21,067 nucleotides of DNA from contig CAYXUW010000025.1 in NCBI GenBank assembly GCA_964468375.1, positions 1-21,067 on the forward strand. Reading direction: 5' to 3'. Position numbers and translations under genes: made by a program. Origin of the DNA: CAYXUW01 sp964468375 (GTDB taxonomy: Bacteria > Planctomycetota > Phycisphaerae > Sedimentisphaerales > Anaerobacaceae). The notes under the pieces were generated by a model that saw only the letters and a program-made list of their open reading frames with translations, was not told the DNA's origin and ran no database searches. How positions within the stretch are numbered: position 1 is the first letter of the stretch; every line of letters starts with the position of its first letter. This document shows positions 1 through 8,004 of the stretch, one piece after another.

Positions 1-740
1 GATATCGTGAGAAAATCCATAAGAGGCCGAAGTTTGGTTATCATCAAAGGCCTTCCAACAAAAAGCAGATGATTAGCCGGCAAATCATCACCAACGTCGT
101 CAAATTCCTCAATAAATGTCCCGTTGGGAATAGCTTCGGTCACAATATCGGGATTCAAGCAGCGGAGGTATTCCGCATCCTTTTCGGTCATGGTATGTAC
201 AACATTGAAATTCGGATAGAATGTTTTCTCAAAATGGCGAATTTGATAATATTGCAACCTGCGATAGATTTTCCACAACAAAGATCTTTCGAGCTTTTGT
301 TTAAAAGCGTTTTCCATACTGAATGTTAAACTATCATTTATCGAAGCCACAGTTCCAATCCCATGAGGAGCACAATCAATATATTGTGTTGTCAGTATGT
401 AATCGAAATGAATAACATCTGGTTTGAAATCCTCAATCATTTTTTTTAGTTTGGCCCGAAATTCTTCGCTGCGAAAACGCTCCATATAATAAAGTTTTTG
501 TTTCAATACAGCGTTCAGGGCTATTAATGCCGGGTGGCGTTGCGGGAATTTGACCGTCAACACCTTCTCGCAAAGCTCTTCAAGCGGTTTCAAGTTATAA
601 GGCTCACACTCTGGGCTAATCAGCGATGCCAACATAAGGTCATTATCTCTCGCCATCAAGCACATTGCGTGATACGGAACAATACGCACACCATTACTTG
701 GTGGATAGGGAACTTCACTGGTTACAAAAAGTATGCGCAT
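1..740 (-). CDS. Glycosyltransferase, GT4-type N-terminal part (3' end outside window)
   Basis: Translating the minus strand from the ATG at 740..738 gives 246 uninterrupted codons running off the left edge. The protein opens with MRILFVTSEVPYPPSNG, the first Rossmann strand and glycine-bearing loop typical of the GT-B fold N-terminal domain of GT4 (group 1) glycosyltransferases. Residues around KPDVIHFDY match the usual donor-domain 'PDVIH' strand, and the last part (NHLLFVGRP) looks like the first strand of the C-terminal nucleotide-sugar domain, so the catalytic EX7E region lies outside the window. The start follows the upstream stop codon by one base (TAA-T-ATG), which implies translational coupling. 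Role inferred: a cytoplasmic transferase adding one sugar to the lipid-linked repeat unit. Donor and acceptor cannot be read from the sequence; since GDP-fucose is made upstream, fucosyl transfer is one possibility. Confidence 0.8.
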   Translation of the reverse strand, partial: MRILFVTSEVPYPPSNGVRIVPYHAMCLMARDNDLMLASLISPECEPYNLKPLEELCEKVLTVKFPQRHPALIALNAVLKQKLYYMERFRSEEFRAKLKKMIEDFKPDVIHFDYILTTQYIDCAPHGIGTVASINDSLTFSMENAFKQKLERSLLWKIYRRLQYYQIRHFEKTFYPNFNVVHTMTEKDAEYLRCLNPDIVTEAIPNGTFIEEFDDVGDDLPANHLLFVGRPLMITKLRPLMDFLTI

Positions 741-741
741 A

Positions 742-1899
742 TTATTGAAATTCTTCCAACATATTTCGTAGATATTCCTCATACGCTACAGGGGCATTGG
801 ATGCATAAGGCTCATACGAGCCCGGAGCCACTTCACGTAATTTCCGTAAGGCCTGCTTGGGCGATAAAAACAACCTCGCCCACAACGGCAAATATGATGA
901 ACCGGTCATATTAACATTTATACACACATCGTAGGCTTTGCTGGATTTCCGAATCGCTAGACACTTCAACCACGTCGGTCCGCTCGCATCGATACTCACA
1001 AACGGTACATCGTTATATATGCAGCTAATCACAGTATGGAAGGCATTGCAGATCATTCCAGCCGAGTGTCGAATCCAGAAATACCATTCCAAAGGGGACA
1101 TAGGCAGGGGTAATTGCCGGTCCACGGGCAAGTCAAACATCCTACGTGGATTTGGCAGAGTGAACACCTGAAGATTCTGTTGGTGGGCGAGGTTGGCAAA
1201 TTCCTTAATCCAGGAGGACGGATATAAACGAGGACTGAAGTGCAATAATATATACTGCTTGCTTAACGCCTTGGGCTCAGCTTCTTCCGACGGTAAATCA
1301 GGAAGCAGGTTATTCAGCACCGCAACCGGATCGGGCGTGATAGGTGGGGTAATACATCCGTGTGTTAAGTAATGCACCATGTTTTGCGTCCAACGGTCCC
1401 GGACAGCAATGGAATCGAGAAGTAACAACGCCTCGGCCATCCTTTGTTTAATGTCCTTACTGAAAAACCAGTAATATGTTCCTTCCGACGAGACGGAAAT
1501 CATGGCGGTTTTCGGCTTAGGATTGACCTTCTTCGTCCACAGCATCCAGAATGGATTGGGAAAACAGCAATCCTCGGTTTGTTTTTTTTCACGAATGCGG
1601 AGAATTGTGTCGCTTCCAGCTAACACCATATCAATATCAGAATCCTGGCAGCAGGCTGCCACATCCTCTTCATTGCGTAAGACATAGGTTTGCTCATAAA
1701 ACTGATTGTGATGATCTGCATGTTGCTGATATTGCTCCTCGGTAACCAAAGAACGGTACTTCTTTTCCAACCTGGGAGGCCGATAGTTTAAAAAAATGGG
1801 ACAGTGTCCCAATTTTTTTAACAGGAGAAATGTAGATGTAGCCTGAAGATTAGCGCCAAAATTTGGAGGCCAATGGTGTGTAAGCATTCCGATTTTCAT
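742..1899 (-). CDS. Polysaccharide pyruvyl transferase family protein
   Basis: A 385-residue protein resembling the polysaccharide pyruvyl transferase family (CsaB/ExoV/WcaK type, PF04230), which moves pyruvate from phosphoenolpyruvate onto a sugar as a ketal and adds negative charge to the polymer. Visible hallmarks: FGANLQATSTFLLLKKLGH at residues 14-32, MVLAGSDT at 91-98 (usual 'vGSDqvW'), DSIAVRDRWTQNMV near 162-175 (usual 'isvRe..s'), TPDPV at 188-192, and NAFHTVISCIYNDVPFVSI near 285-303, the counterpart of the conserved 'sfHg...a...g.P.i'. The start chosen is the ATG at 1899..1897, which overlaps the upstream stop as ATGA. The same frame is open to a TTG at 2049, but that would overlap the upstream gene by about 150 bases and adds residues unlike the family. 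Some members carry other activities, so pyruvylation itself is inferred. Confidence 0.8.
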   Translation of the reverse strand: MKIGMLTHHWPPNFGANLQATSTFLLLKKLGHCPIFLNYRPPRLEKKYRSLVTEEQYQQHADHHNQFYEQTYVLRNEEDVAACCQDSDIDMVLAGSDTILRIREKKQTEDCCFPNPFWMLWTKKVNPKPKTAMISVSSEGTYYWFFSKDIKQRMAEALLLLDSIAVRDRWTQNMVHYLTHGCITPPITPDPVAVLNNLLPDLPSEEAEPKALSKQYILLHFSPRLYPSSWIKEFANLAHQQNLQVFTLPNPRRMFDLPVDRQLPLPMSPLEWYFWIRHSAGMICNAFHTVISCIYNDVPFVSIDASGPTWLKCLAIRKSSKAYDVCINVNMTGSSYLPLWARLFLSPKQALRKLREVAPGSYEPYASNAPVAYEEYLRNMLEEFQ

Positions 1900-3173
1900 A
1901 ATATTTCCTGACATTCTTGTAATTGGCATAACTCCATTGTAGCTGATTCGTCGTATGTAGCTGATTCGTCGTAAAATGTACGAAGGTTTATTTCTTGCTG
2001 ATAAATTCCACAAATGTAACCAAGAAACGTCAGTAAGTATAAATTCCAAACCATAAAGTAAAGATTGTAACTCACCAGACTTATAATCCAGAAAGATATT
2101 ACCCCAAAAGCAAATGATGCCGCATAAGGATGCCTTCGCAATACCAACTGTACTGCTTTAATCGACAAGTAAATACTAAAAAAAACATTTGCCAAAAAAC
2201 CTATCGCACCATATCCCACAAGTGCCTCCATAAAATCATTGTGTGCCCTTCGGTATGGTCCTAAAATATCGGACGATGCATAAAATCCTTTTCCGAATAT
2301 CCTATTGAAGGGCGGCCATGTTTTGTACTGCTCCCATAAGTCGGTCCAAATGTCTATTCTGCCACTGCCTGCATCCTCTGGTATATTTCGAACACGCTCA
2401 AAAAGTATTCCTGAGGTTCTAACGTTGACATAAAGAAACATTTGAAACAAACCAAACAGAACAAACGGGACTAGTAACAAAAACAATATCTTCTTTGTTT
2501 GCCTGACAATCATGTTTTGAATTATTACATAAAAAGCACCGCCCACAGAAATCTGAAATAACACGCTTCTTTTTAATGAAAACAAAGCCAGACAGGATAA
2601 ACCGGAAAGTAAAGTGTTTTTCAGAACCTTGCTCTCAAGGGTTGAAATCCATGTCAAAAGCATTGTCAAATATAACACATGTCCGACCACTATGAAATCG
2701 CCATAATACTCTTTGCCTACAATAAATTCAAAGCCGTAAAAAAACACCGTAAACGGTGTTAGAATCAAAAACAATCTTTGATTTGCTTTGAGATTTCCGG
2801 CTGTACAGTTTTTCCCTTGTATAAAAAAACATAAAAACAGAAGCAAAGAGCCACTTTGAAAACAAACAGCCCGCAGCATGTCTCTAAAAGAATGGCTTGT
2901 CAGAAGTCCAATGGAAGTCGCCCACATAAAAACTATCCACGGAAGAATTAACTTTATGAAAAAACCGGTCTTTCTAAAATAAATCTCATGCAAATTCACC
3001 AGAACAAATCCAAATGACACAACCAGCAGCAGGCCAGAGGAAATCGATAATGCTAACGTAGGCGTACCCAAATTGCTCACCGAAAACATTGCTATAGAAT
3101 TCAGAAGCAATACCATAAAAATTATGTATGGAATGATATTATGTTTTTTGCTATCCACTAACTCAATAATCAT
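1896..3173 (-). CDS. O-antigen polymerase/ligase-like membrane protein (Wzy/WaaL superfamily)
   Basis: A 425-residue, very hydrophobic protein with roughly ten to twelve membrane segments and one larger loop at about 250-315. That loop carries SGRIDIW at 270-276 and RAHNDFMEALVGYGAIGFL at 309-327, the arginine and H-N-x-(x)-L/E...G..G signature of the Wzy_C domain (PF04932) shared by O-antigen polymerases and WaaL-type ligases. SLKRSVL near 199-205 matches the conserved 'tlSRga' segment. Acting in the inner membrane, it would polymerise flipped repeat units or ligate them to an acceptor; the sequence alone does not separate the two. It starts 11 bases inside the upstream acyltransferase and its TGA overlaps the next ATG. 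The last 26 residues contain a doubled YDESAT unit from an 18-base tandem repeat. Local base composition is low in G+C. Confidence 0.85.
   Translation of the reverse strand: MIIELVDSKKHNIIPYIIFMVLLLNSIAMFSVSNLGTPTLALSISSGLLLVVSFGFVLVNLHEIYFRKTGFFIKLILPWIVFMWATSIGLLTSHSFRDMLRAVCFQSGSLLLFLCFFIQGKNCTAGNLKANQRLFLILTPFTVFFYGFEFIVGKEYYGDFIVVGHVLYLTMLLTWISTLESKVLKNTLLSGLSCLALFSLKRSVLFQISVGGAFYVIIQNMIVRQTKKILFLLLVPFVLFGLFQMFLYVNVRTSGILFERVRNIPEDAGSGRIDIWTDLWEQYKTWPPFNRIFGKGFYASSDILGPYRRAHNDFMEALVGYGAIGFLANVFFSIYLSIKAVQLVLRRHPYAASFAFGVISFWIISLVSYNLYFMVWNLYLLTFLGYICGIYQQEINLRTFYDESATYDESATMELCQLQECQEIL
1938..1973. repeat. Perfect 18-bp tandem duplication in the polymerase 3' end
   Basis: The plus strand reads tgtagctgattcgtcgta at 1938-1955 and again at 1956-1973 with no mismatch. 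On the coding strand this is in frame and encodes YDESAT twice near residue 401-412 of the Wzy-like protein, in its cytoplasm-facing or disordered tail. The unit length is a multiple of three, so gain or loss by replication slippage would keep the downstream stop and the ATGA coupling to the pyruvyl transferase. Confidence 0.9.
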
Positions 3174-3696
3174 AGGTTTTCTCTTCTCTGTGACCTATTA
3201 TCTTGGCGGGAACACCACCAACAATAGCATAGGCAGGCACATTTTTTATTACTACTGCTCCAGAGGCTACTACAGCACACTCGCCAATATTTACGCCTGG
3301 CAGTATTATTGCTCTGGAACAAATCCAGCTATGATGGCCAATTGTTACAGGAGCACCTACTGACTTAAAATTAACATCATTATAATCATGCTGCAGCGTC
3401 CAGATAATCGCCTCCGTTGCAATAACTGCACTTTCCTGAATTTCTAAACCACGTCGAGCATCTAATAAGACTCTGTTACCAATTGATACTTTTGCTTTTA
3501 TTTTGAGCCCTTTGGGATTTCTTATTTCACAATTTTTTCTAATTATTACATCCCTGCCAATATCCGCACCTGCAAATCTAAGACACATCAGCCGTAAGCG
3601 TTTCAAGGAAGTCTCGGCAGATATGTGCAAAGCCAGACTGGCCAATCTGGCCTTTACTGCGCTTGCTATTCTGGAAAAAGACAATCTGCGTTTCAT
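3163..3696 (-). CDS. Left-handed beta-helix (hexapeptide) O-acyltransferase
   Basis: A 177-residue member of the hexapeptide-repeat transferase family (WcaF/CysE/LacA type), probably a sugar O-acetyltransferase using acetyl-CoA to decorate the polysaccharide. Imperfect [LIV]-G-x(4) repeats run from about residue 44 (ADIGRDVIIRKNCEI) to 155. The catalytic-histidine loop is visible as LQHDYND at 101-107, with H103 the likely base. The C-terminal signature VVASGAVVIKNVPAYAIVGG (142-161) followed by VPAKIIG is the usual coenzyme-binding coil end. About 45 basic, helical residues precede the beta-helix. The ATG at 3696 follows AAAGGA by a rather long spacer of about 12 bases. The gene lies 15 bases after the flippase stop and overlaps the polymerase start by 11 bases. 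The acceptor sugar is unknown. Confidence 0.85.
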   Translation of the reverse strand: MKRRLSFSRIASAVKARLASLALHISAETSLKRLRLMCLRFAGADIGRDVIIRKNCEIRNPKGLKIKAKVSIGNRVLLDARRGLEIQESAVIATEAIIWTLQHDYNDVNFKSVGAPVTIGHHSWICSRAIILPGVNIGECAVVASGAVVIKNVPAYAIVGGVPAKIIGHREEKTYDY

Positions 3697-3711
3697 GTTA
3701 AATACAATCCT

Positions 3712-5241
3712 TTATCTTCGCATCAGCTTCAACGCTTTAGATTTAATGCTTGCGGGTAGAACAAGTAAAAAGACCGCTACTCCATATGCTGCAAACAAAA
3801 TCATGGATTGACAAATCAACCAAAAATAATTACCTTCGAATTCTGAAACCCGAAGCAACCTGCCTATAAGCAGAATAATCCCAAAAATCAATACAGGTTT
3901 AATATATACTTTAATAATATACTCACTTATCATAAAATCAAACGCTTTGCTGTATGCCCAGGGCAAATAAACTGCACATCTCAAGCCACGAGTAATCGTC
4001 ATGAATATGGCAATCGATAATAAGTCCCAATGAAATACCATTGCGCCAATCACAACACCTGTCATAGTTATAAAACCCAAAACAACCTGACTATAAACTT
4101 CCGGCAAGATACTGCCACCTCCTAATGCAATATACGATAATGCAGCTGCGGAACGTGAGATAACTATCCCGACAGCCATTATAGCTATCAAAAGCCATAG
4201 ATAGCTTTTTGCTTGCCCCAACCAAAGTCCAACAATTTCCTGACCATATATAGTTAATGGAAGTACAATTAGTAAACCAACGCTTACAATAACACCCGCA
4301 ATTTGTACAGCCATTCGGCCAAGGAGTTGAGTATTTCCGTCAGCCTGTGCTTTGCTCGCAAGGGGTACCAGCGGCTTGCTCATCTGCCCTAGGAAACTCT
4401 GCAAAGAAGTCGCTATTAAGATTGCCGGTGAAAATAGCGTCACTGCCTGTGGCCCAAGGCCTGGCACTGCACCAATAATCAATATCGGCCCCTGAACAAC
4501 AAAATAGTTTGCTATGGTATTGACCAAATTCAATACACCGAAACTAAACAAGGACTTCAGCGATTTTTTGTTTACTGCTTTAACAGAAAAGAAAATCACT
4601 TTTCCCAAGTATTTGCAAGCAAAGGTAAAAAGTAACACAAATCGGAAAAGTTGAGTTGAGAATATGCAAAGTCCCATCAGCCATATCGATGGGCCTATGA
4701 GTTCAAAAGATGCTACGATTAACCCCAACCGCAGCAAATTAGCCACAATCTCAATGCCGTTTGCAGCATCGTAACGATTACATCCCAATAACAAACCAGT
4801 GGGCACAATAAAAAGCATATTCAAAAAAAGTGATGCCGCCATACAAAGAAGCAGACCTATTGTCTCAGGTTTCAGTTCCTCCGGCACACTATAAATCCGC
4901 AGAAAAAACGGTATCACAATAACCACGCCCACCACACCAATAAAACCAAGAACGCCTAAAATCAATTGTCCAGAGCTGCTGATTTTGCGAATAGCTTCAC
5001 GGTCTTTATTTACGATTGCCTTTGAGAAAAAACGCACCAGTGTCGGGCTCATTCCCATTCGAAGGAACATAAAAAATACCAGGGTAGATCTGGCCAATTG
5101 AAACAAACCGTATGCTTCATCGCCCAGCCGCCATATCGCGTATGGCAGGATTACAAAACCAACCCCGGCGGCAACAAACTGGGCGAAGAAACCGCTGGCC
5201 ACATTTATGGCGAATTGTCTTTTTATGCTTTTGATCTTCAC
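3712..5241 (-). CDS. Wzx-type polysaccharide flippase (MOP superfamily)
   Basis: A 509-residue integral membrane protein with about 12-14 hydrophobic segments. It begins with a short basic tail (KIKSIKRQF) and then FAINVASGFFAQFVAAGVGF, the typical first helix of polysaccharide-synthase/flippase proteins (PF01943/PF13440). The following WRLGDEAYGLFQLARS fits the conserved 'lG.e.yGl..l' loop. Role: moves undecaprenyl-diphosphate-linked repeat units across the inner membrane before Wzy action, which suits the adjacent polymerase-like gene. Start: GTG at 5241..5239, with AGGA close upstream (about two bases). No ATG or TTG occurs in frame between the preceding in-frame stop at about 5277 and this GTG, and the next methionine is too far inside. 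The roughly 100 bases upstream form the longest gap within the polysaccharide cluster, so a separate promoter there is possible but not evident. Confidence 0.88.
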   Translation of the reverse strand: MKIKSIKRQFAINVASGFFAQFVAAGVGFVILPYAIWRLGDEAYGLFQLARSTLVFFMFLRMGMSPTLVRFFSKAIVNKDREAIRKISSSGQLILGVLGFIGVVGVVIVIPFFLRIYSVPEELKPETIGLLLCMAASLFLNMLFIVPTGLLLGCNRYDAANGIEIVANLLRLGLIVASFELIGPSIWLMGLCIFSTQLFRFVLLFTFACKYLGKVIFFSVKAVNKKSLKSLFSFGVLNLVNTIANYFVVQGPILIIGAVPGLGPQAVTLFSPAILIATSLQSFLGQMSKPLVPLASKAQADGNTQLLGRMAVQIAGVIVSVGLLIVLPLTIYGQEIVGLWLGQAKSYLWLLIAIMAVGIVISRSAAALSYIALGGGSILPEVYSQVVLGFITMTGVVIGAMVFHWDLLSIAIFMTITRGLRCAVYLPWAYSKAFDFMISEYIIKVYIKPVLIFGIILLIGRLLRVSEFEGNYFWLICQSMILFAAYGVAVFLLVLPASIKSKALKLMRR

Positions 5242-5342
5242 TGTCCTGTCATAAGCCGAATAACGGCAACTATTTCACTGTTTTGGGTCCTCCGCTTTGC
5301 TTTATGTCACTGATTTCACAGACAGCGTGGATTCAGTAATTA

Positions 5343-6443
5343 TTAACTCAAGAAGTTTAAAATAGCCTTGACAATATAGTCCTGCATTTCTTCGACCAAT
5401 TCCGGATAAATTGGCAGCGCCATAACTTCCTTTGCCGCTTTTTCAGACTCGGGGAAATCTCCTTCTTTGTGTCCCAGATATTTGAAGCATTCCTGCAAGT
5501 GCAGTGGCACAGGATAATATATTGCGCACCCGATATTATTCTTCCTCAGGTGTGCTATAACCTCATCACGTTTTGGAACCCGAATGCAATACTGGTTATA
5601 AATGGTTATACAGTCAGGGCTGATATAAGGGGTCTTGACTGCTGTTTCTTCGAATTTCTTGTTGTAATATGCTGCGTTGCATCGCCTGGCTTCTGACCAG
5701 TTTTCTAAATGCGGCAGCTTTACTAAGAGAGCTGCTGCCTGTATCGGGTCAAGGCGGAAATTGCCGCCGACGTATTTATGATAATATTGCGGATTCTGGC
5801 CATGGTCGCGCATTATAATCATGCGCTCATAAAGCTTTTCGTCGTTCGTAACTGCCATGCCGCCGTCACCGATACCGCCGAGATTCTTACTCGGAAAGAA
5901 ACTGAAGCAACCTACAATGCCTATGCTGCCGGCTTTTTTACCTTTATAGATACTCGTAATCGACTGAGCGGCGTCTTCAATCACAGCGAGGTTATGTTTC
6001 TTGGCAACCTCCATAATCGGGTCCATATCAGCCATTTGCCCGAACAAGTGAACCGGCATAATTGCTTTTGTCTTTTCCGTAACCGCTGAAGCAATAAGTG
6101 CGGAATTGATATTGAAAGTCTTCGGGTCGATATCTACGAACACCGGCTTTGCACCCGTACGGGTAATACAACCGACGGTAGCGAAGAATGTAAACGGCGT
6201 TGTAATGACTTCATCACCTGCGCCGATATCCAGACTCATCAAGCTGTTTAAAATTGCATCGGTGCCGCTGGAAACTCCTACCGAAAATTTGCAGTTGCTT
6301 ACTGTAGCAATTTTCTCTTCCAGCTCGGTGACTTTCGGGCCGCCGATGCAGCGCTGTGATTCGAGGACTTCGGAAACAGCTGCCAAAACTTCGTTCTTGA
6401 TTGTCGAATACTGTGCTTTCAAATCCAGCAGAGGTACTTGCAC
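5343..6443 (-). CDS. DegT/DnrJ/EryC1/StrS-family sugar aminotransferase, WbpE-like
   Basis: A 366-residue PLP-dependent aminotransferase acting on keto-sugar nucleotides. Hallmarks: VPLLDLKAQY at 3-12, SSGTDAI at 58-64 (phosphate-binding loop), VIEDAAQS at 154-161 with the ring-nitrogen aspartate D157 and Q160, SFFPSKNLGGIGDGG at 181-195 with Schiff-base lysine K186, and NFRLDPIQAA further on. The N-terminal LDLKAQY, the NQYCIRV and YYPVPLHLQ segments resemble 3-amino-transferases such as WbpE/WlbC and FdtB/QdtB more than GDP-perosamine synthase, so a UDP- or dTDP-linked 3-keto sugar is the likelier substrate. No partner dehydrogenase or ketoisomerase for such a substrate is in the window. 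Start: GTG at 6443 with AAAGGGA seven bases upstream, 13 bases after the preceding stop; an ATG at 6460 is out of frame. Confidence 0.9.
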   Translation of the reverse strand: MQVPLLDLKAQYSTIKNEVLAAVSEVLESQRCIGGPKVTELEEKIATVSNCKFSVGVSSGTDAILNSLMSLDIGAGDEVITTPFTFFATVGCITRTGAKPVFVDIDPKTFNINSALIASAVTEKTKAIMPVHLFGQMADMDPIMEVAKKHNLAVIEDAAQSITSIYKGKKAGSIGIVGCFSFFPSKNLGGIGDGGMAVTNDEKLYERMIIMRDHGQNPQYYHKYVGGNFRLDPIQAAALLVKLPHLENWSEARRCNAAYYNKKFEETAVKTPYISPDCITIYNQYCIRVPKRDEVIAHLRKNNIGCAIYYPVPLHLQECFKYLGHKEGDFPESEKAAKEVMALPIYPELVEEMQDYIVKAILNFLS

Positions 6444-6456
6444 CTTAAAATCCCTT

Positions 6457-8004
6457 TCATTTTTTCCCTATTGTATCTGTTTTATCGACGACTCGCCATA
6501 AAACTCCTGATTTGACAAAATCGTAGTTCTCAAGAATAAAAGGCGGACAATATTTCTTCGTGGGCGACACGACATAAAGTATCGAGTTAGCCATTAAATC
6601 GGCGACGGTGTTTTCATTTAGAGCCGGAGCATTTTTGCTGCTGTTGAATTCCGATACAATTTTGACATCGTGCCGCTTTCCACCGACTTCCTGGGCGTAT
6701 AAGAGCGCATGAACATCAGTTGTATAAGCATAGATTACGGCGTTTTTTTCAACACCGTTCAGAGCTTCGTTGGCGAATCTTTCAGCGCCGCGATAGCCTG
6801 TTTTCCACGGCTGGAGCCAATACGTATATTCATCGCGATAGAGTCTTTGTCTTCTTTGGCCCAGAGGTTTGTAAAATGTTCTCGCCACGGCCGGAGTGAT
6901 AAAATAAATTGGTATAGGCAGCAGTGTGAATGCCAACACTATGATGACCGCTGATTTGTGATTATATCTCGTTAGAAGTGTGTCTGCGCCCAATCCTATG
7001 ATTATCGCAGCGAGACAGTAAAAAGGCAGGAAGAATGCGTGCCTGTCCGGCACGGTATATCGAAAGGCAAAGACGAAATATAGTGTTAGCATCGCTATTG
7101 TAATATTAGCAAAGCTTCGGCTCGGAGCTTTTTTTCTTATAACCCATAATCCCAAGAATAAGAGTAGTAAATTCGGCGTAGGAAAATTGAGCAGAATAAA
7201 TACTATATTTTCGAGCACGATTTTCATTGAAACTGATGTGTTAAGAACCCTGCTTTGCCAGCTATTGCCGAACATTGCTGAGGCCAGTGTTGCCCAAACG
7301 TCGCCTGAGACGATGATATTCTTTATTATCAGATATTCATACGGCATCGCCCCGATTATCCACAGCAGGATAACAATGGCGAGATGCTTTAGCCCGATTT
7401 GCTTTTTTGCTAATAGAGCGATAAAAAATACTGCGTAGCACGCTAAGGCGATGCTGCCCCACATATGGTTGGCGATGGCCAAGCCGTTGAAGAGCCCCAA
7501 AAGGTATAAATACCCGATTTTCTTCGTCCGCACATACTGCAGCAGCATTATCAGCTCAGCGAGCATTTGTGCGGCATACATACTGTAAACCTCTGCAATC
7601 ACAGCATTCTGCCAGAAGGTCCAGGAGACAGCTAACGTAATTGCCCCGATGACCGCCGGCATGTTCCTGCCGAGCCACAGTCGTAAGAGCAAAAACAAAT
7701 TTGCGACAGCCACAGCCCCGAAGACTGCTGATATAAGATTGACTCTGTAAGCCAGTTGCCCGATAGGTATATGCTTAACTGCTATACCTACCAGAATATA
7801 AAGTGGATGTGAAATCGCTAATCCCAGATTGCCTTGTAAGTCATTGTGCCAGATTCGATAAATCAGCAGCCCGCTGTCTTGCCATAGCACCGTCGGCGCA
7901 CAGGTAAGAACATAAAGTATCCCTGCACCGGCCAGAACTATTAAATACATCAGTGGTACATTTTCATAGGATGCAGTTTTATCCTGCCCGGATGTTTGTT
8001 TCAT
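6457..8004 (-). CDS. DUF2723 (PF11028) multi-spanning glycosyltransferase-like membrane protein
   Basis: A 515-residue protein with about ten membrane segments in residues 17-375 and a soluble C-terminal domain of about 130 residues. The N-terminal region matches the DUF2723 family: YVLTCAPTVLWQDSG at 31-45, SHPLYILVG at 65-73, NLISAVFGAVAVANLFLLLR at 89-108 and NAVIAEVYSMY at 133-143. Likely active-site acids are D43 (first periplasmic loop, as in GT-C enzymes) and E138. The family is related to protein O-mannosyltransferase-type GT-C enzymes and includes TMEM260-like proteins, which use polyprenyl-phosphate sugars. Its position between fucose-nucleotide synthesis and the aminotransferase suggests transfer of a sugar to the glycan or to an exported protein. 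Its ATG follows the fcl TGA directly (TGAATG), with AAGG six bases upstream. The precise reaction is unknown. Confidence 0.8.
   Translation of the reverse strand: MKQTSGQDKTASYENVPLMYLIVLAGAGILYVLTCAPTVLWQDSGLLIYRIWHNDLQGNLGLAISHPLYILVGIAVKHIPIGQLAYRVNLISAVFGAVAVANLFLLLRLWLGRNMPAVIGAITLAVSWTFWQNAVIAEVYSMYAAQMLAELIMLLQYVRTKKIGYLYLLGLFNGLAIANHMWGSIALACYAVFFIALLAKKQIGLKHLAIVILLWIIGAMPYEYLIIKNIIVSGDVWATLASAMFGNSWQSRVLNTSVSMKIVLENIVFILLNFPTPNLLLLFLGLWVIRKKAPSRSFANITIAMLTLYFVFAFRYTVPDRHAFFLPFYCLAAIIIGLGADTLLTRYNHKSAVIIVLAFTLLPIPIYFITPAVARTFYKPLGQRRQRLYRDEYTYWLQPWKTGYRGAERFANEALNGVEKNAVIYAYTTDVHALLYAQEVGGKRHDVKIVSEFNSSKNAPALNENTVADLMANSILYVVSPTKKYCPPFILENYDFVKSGVLWRVVDKTDTIGKK

Noticed and set aside
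1900..2049. N-terminal extension of the pyruvyl transferase from TTG 2049
   Set aside because: It overlaps the polymerase gene; the ATGA junction at 1896-1899 and the family's usual N-terminus favour the later start.
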